A stretch of 6,823 bases of DNA, from contig JAFPIE010000116.1 in assembly GCA_017388605.1 (NCBI GenBank), positions 1 to 6,823 on the forward strand, in the 5' to 3' direction. Both the position numbers and the translations under genes were made by a program. The stretch's first letter is position 1. Each line of letters starts with the position of its first letter. A model generated the notes under the pieces. It did no database searches. It saw nothing but the letters and a program-made list of their open reading frames with translations, and was not told where the DNA came from. Of the stretch, positions 4,616 to 6,823 are shown piece after piece. The DNA is from Acholeplasmatales bacterium (GTDB lineage: Bacteria; Bacillota_I; Bacilli_A; Acholeplasmatales; Anaeroplasmataceae).

Positions 4616-6823
4616 TATTTTAAGAATTCCTTAACGTGCTCTAGTGCATCTAAAACCTTAGAGGAATCTCTTCCACCAGCCTGAGCTAGATCCTTCTTTC
4701 CTCCACCACCGCCTCCGGTGATCTTTGTTGCTTCCTTAACGATTTGGCAAGCATCATATGGAGCGTTAGCTGCACATACGAAGGTAACCTTAGCACCATC
4801 ACAGGATGCAAGTAATACAACATTTAAGCCCTTATTATTTCTTAAGGCAGCTGCCATATCCTTAATAAGGTTTGTATCCTTAACATCAACGCAAGTAATT
4901 AGCTTATCTCCTTCAATTAGGCTATCAAACTTCTCTAGACTCTTTAGGGCAGATTGACTCTTCTTTTGGTTGTATTCCTTTTCTAAGTCCTTTACACTAT
5001 TTTGAGCCTTAGAAACCTCTTCTCTTAAGGCTAAAATATATCTATAGCCCTTAAGGTTAAGCTCCTTCTTTTCATAATTAAAGGATAATTCAATACCCTC
5101 ATTCTTTGCAGATGCAATAATATCTTCTGCCTTAGCTAAAATCGTATTTAGGGTATTTTGAATATTTTCTGTAGATTTTACTAATAATTCATGTGCATTA
5201 GGGCCTGTAACTGCTGTAGCACGGAATACACCAGAACCAATAGATTCAATGGATGTAATCTCAAAATCGATTACCTCAGAGGTATTCGATACATGAGTAC
5301 CAGCACAGAATTCCTTTGAAATACCCATATCAACAACTCTTACCTGAGCACCATACTTCTCACCGAATAATGCCATAGCGCCAAGCTTCTTAGCCTCTTC
5401 GATAGGTAATACTAAAGTCTTTACAGGATGTGCTTCCTTAACATAGGTATTTACTAAATCCTCAACTGCTAAGATTTCATCATCGGTTAATGCCTGATAA
5501 TTATTGAAGTCGAAACGACAATAATCACTACATACCTGAGAACCCATCTGATGTACATGATTACCTAATACATGCTGAAGTGCAGCCTGTAATAGGTGAG
5601 CACTAGAGTGATTCTTTCTAGTTAAATCTCTATTTTCCTTATCGACAATTGCCCAAATGATATCTCCAACCTTAAATGGACATTCCTTTACACCTAAAAC
5701 ATGTAGGTGCTGTCCATTAGGCATTTTAATTACATCGACAACAGGAATATCACCTAGGGTACCCTTATCCGATAATTGTCCACCACTAAATGCATAGAAT
5801 GGTGTTTCATCTAATACTACTGCATTACCGAATACAGCAATAACCTTAGATTTATGATTGGTTGCATCATAGCCTGAGAAGCGAGATTCCGCCTTGAAGT
5901 TTAAGAATTCCTCATTCTGTCCTCCCATAGACTCCTCATCCTTACGTGCATTTCTTGCACGCTCCTTTTGTTCCTTTAAATATGCCTTATAGCCCTCTTG
6001 ATCCACGGTTAAGCCCTTTTCCTCTGCATATTCAACAGTAAGCTCAATTGGGAAGCCATAGGTATCATATAAGGTGAATGCATCAGCACCAGAAATAACC
6101 TTTTTATCCTTAGATGCTTCTGCAATTAATGCAAATCTCTTTTCACCATCGGCTAAGGTTTTAAGGAATTGCTTTTCCTCAGCAGTAATTACCTGCTTAA
6201 CAATTTCCTTCTTTTCATGTAAATATGGATAATATGGATCCATAACCTTAATTACAACATCGACAAGCTCAGACATAAATGGCTTATTAATACCTAAGGA
6301 TTTTGCATATTTAGAAGCTCTTCTTAATACTCTTCTAAGTACATATCCTCTACCCTCATTCGATAGGGTTGCACCATCCGCTACCGCAAATGTTACTGTT
6401 CTTACATGGTCAGCAATAACCTTAAATGCCATTTGACCTTCATATTTTACACCAGAGATTTCCTCAGTCTTTTTAATGATTGGCATAAATAAATCTGTAT
6501 CATAGTTTGTATCTACACCCTGCATAACGCAGCATAATCTTTCAAGACCGCATCCTGTATCAATATTCTTAGAAGGTAGCTCCTTATAATTTTCTCTTGC
6601 TACACCCTCCTTAGAATTAAACTGTGAGAATACGATATTCCAAATTTCAATGAATCTATCGTTTTCAATATCGTCACGAATTAATTCAGGACCTCTCTTA
6701 TCATATTTTTCACCACGGTCATAGAACATTTCTGTATCAGGACCACATGGACCCTCACCAATTTCCCAGAAGTTTCCATCTAAAGGAATTAAATGATCTT
6801 CTGCAATACCATTTTTCATCCAA
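4615..6823 (-). CDS. alaS: Alanyl-tRNA synthetase, C-terminal part; start lies beyond the right edge
   Basis: The frame is open to the right edge (W codon 6822-6820 precedes the first Met codon at 6819). About 735 residues are present, so roughly 130-140 N-terminal residues of the usual 870-880 are missing, including class II motif 1. Numbering from the Met at 6819, the rest of the catalytic domain shows GPCGPDTEMFYD (23-34) and DTGCGLERL (87-95, motif 3). The tRNA-binding middle domain follows (RGYVLRRVLRRASKYA, 157-172). The editing domain has the zinc-site pairs H404-SSA-H408 and C505-AGT-H509 and removes mischarged Ser or Gly. A coiled-coil-like linker (595-630) leads to the C-Ala/DHHA1 domain, which ends in TGGGGGGKKDLAQAGG (701-716). 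The TAA stop overlaps the ruvX ATG by one base. One oddity is FYAFSGGQ (341-348), where bacterial enzymes such as that of E. coli have FYAESGGQ. It charges tRNA-Ala in the cytoplasm; any upstream T-box or promoter is outside the window. Confidence 0.97.
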   Translation of the reverse strand, partial: WMKNGIAEDHLIPLDGNFWEIGEGPCGPDTEMFYDRGEKYDKRGPELIRDDIENDRFIEIWNIVFSQFNSKEGVARENYKELPSKNIDTGCGLERLCCVMQGVDTNYDTDLFMPIIKKTEEISGVKYEGQMAFKVIADHVRTVTFAVADGATLSNEGRGYVLRRVLRRASKYAKSLGINKPFMSELVDVVIKVMDPYYPYLHEKKEIVKQVITAEEKQFLKTLADGEKRFALIAEASKDKKVISGADAFTLYDTYGFPIELTVEYAEEKGLTVDQEGYKAYLKEQKERARNARKDEESMGGQNEEFLNFKAESRFSGYDATNHKSKVIAVFGNAVVLDETPFYAFSGGQLSDKGTLGDIPVVDVIKMPNGQHLHVLGVKECPFKVGDIIWAIVDKENRDLTRKNHSSAHLLQAALQHVLGNHVHQMGSQVCSDYCRFDFNNYQALTDDEILAVEDLVNTYVKEAHPVKTLVLPIEEAKKLGAMALFGEKYGAQVRVVDMGISKEFCAGTHVSNTSEVIDFEITSIESIGSGVFRATAVTGPNAHELLVKSTENIQNTLNTILAKAEDIIASAKNEGIELSFNYEKKELNLKGYRYILALREEVSKAQNSVKDLEKEYNQKKSQSALKSLEKFDSLIEGDKLITCVDVKDTNLIKDMAAALRNNKGLNVVLLASCDGAKVTFVCAANAPYDACQIVKEATKITGGGGGGKKDLAQAGGRDSSKVLDALEHVKEFLK

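Overview
The window is AT-rich, and every gene I can support lies on the minus strand. Strong AGGAGG-type ribosome binding sites, TTG and GTG starts, and the gene order alaS-ruvX-DUF1292-trmR point to a low-GC member of the Bacillota (Bacilli or Erysipelotrichia-like). The genetic code is the standard bacterial one. TGA ends the methyltransferase gene and the tryptophans I checked are TGG, so this is not a TGA=Trp mollicute. I cannot name the species.

Right to centre (6823 down to 1096), read in the direction of transcription, is a tightly packed run of six genes. They are the C-terminal part of alaS (its start lies beyond the right edge), ruvX (yqgF/yrrK), a small DUF1292 protein (yrzB-like) with an unusual cysteine-rich tail, a TrmR/YrrM-type tRNA wobble-uridine O-methyltransferase, a 12-helix MFS exporter, and a DEDDh 3'-5' exonuclease with an unrecognised N-terminal region. 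The junctions are a 1-nt overlap (TAATG), an 11-nt gap, a 17-nt overlap, a 4-nt overlap (ATGA) and a 19-nt overlap. A hairpin with a T-run follows the exonuclease, so this is almost certainly one transcription unit. Its theme is translation and nucleic-acid upkeep: tRNA charging, rRNA/Holliday-junction nuclease activity, tRNA modification and exonuclease trimming, with an efflux pump carried along.

Left part (1034 down to 1) looks like a less stable locus. After the terminator comes an intergenic stretch with three spaced T/A tracts. Next is a 79-codon remnant of an ECF-type sigma factor that keeps only the start of region 2 and then runs into unrelated sequence. Inside the 3' end of this remnant is a good sigma-A-like promoter and a strong ribosome binding site. 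These serve a secreted protein of unknown family, which starts at a TTG and runs off the left edge.

No RNA gene, CRISPR array, insertion sequence or phage element is visible. The most distinctive signals are the truncated sigma factor fused to the promoter of a secreted-protein gene, and the seven-cysteine tail of the DUF1292 protein, whose coding sequence also holds the methyltransferase start.
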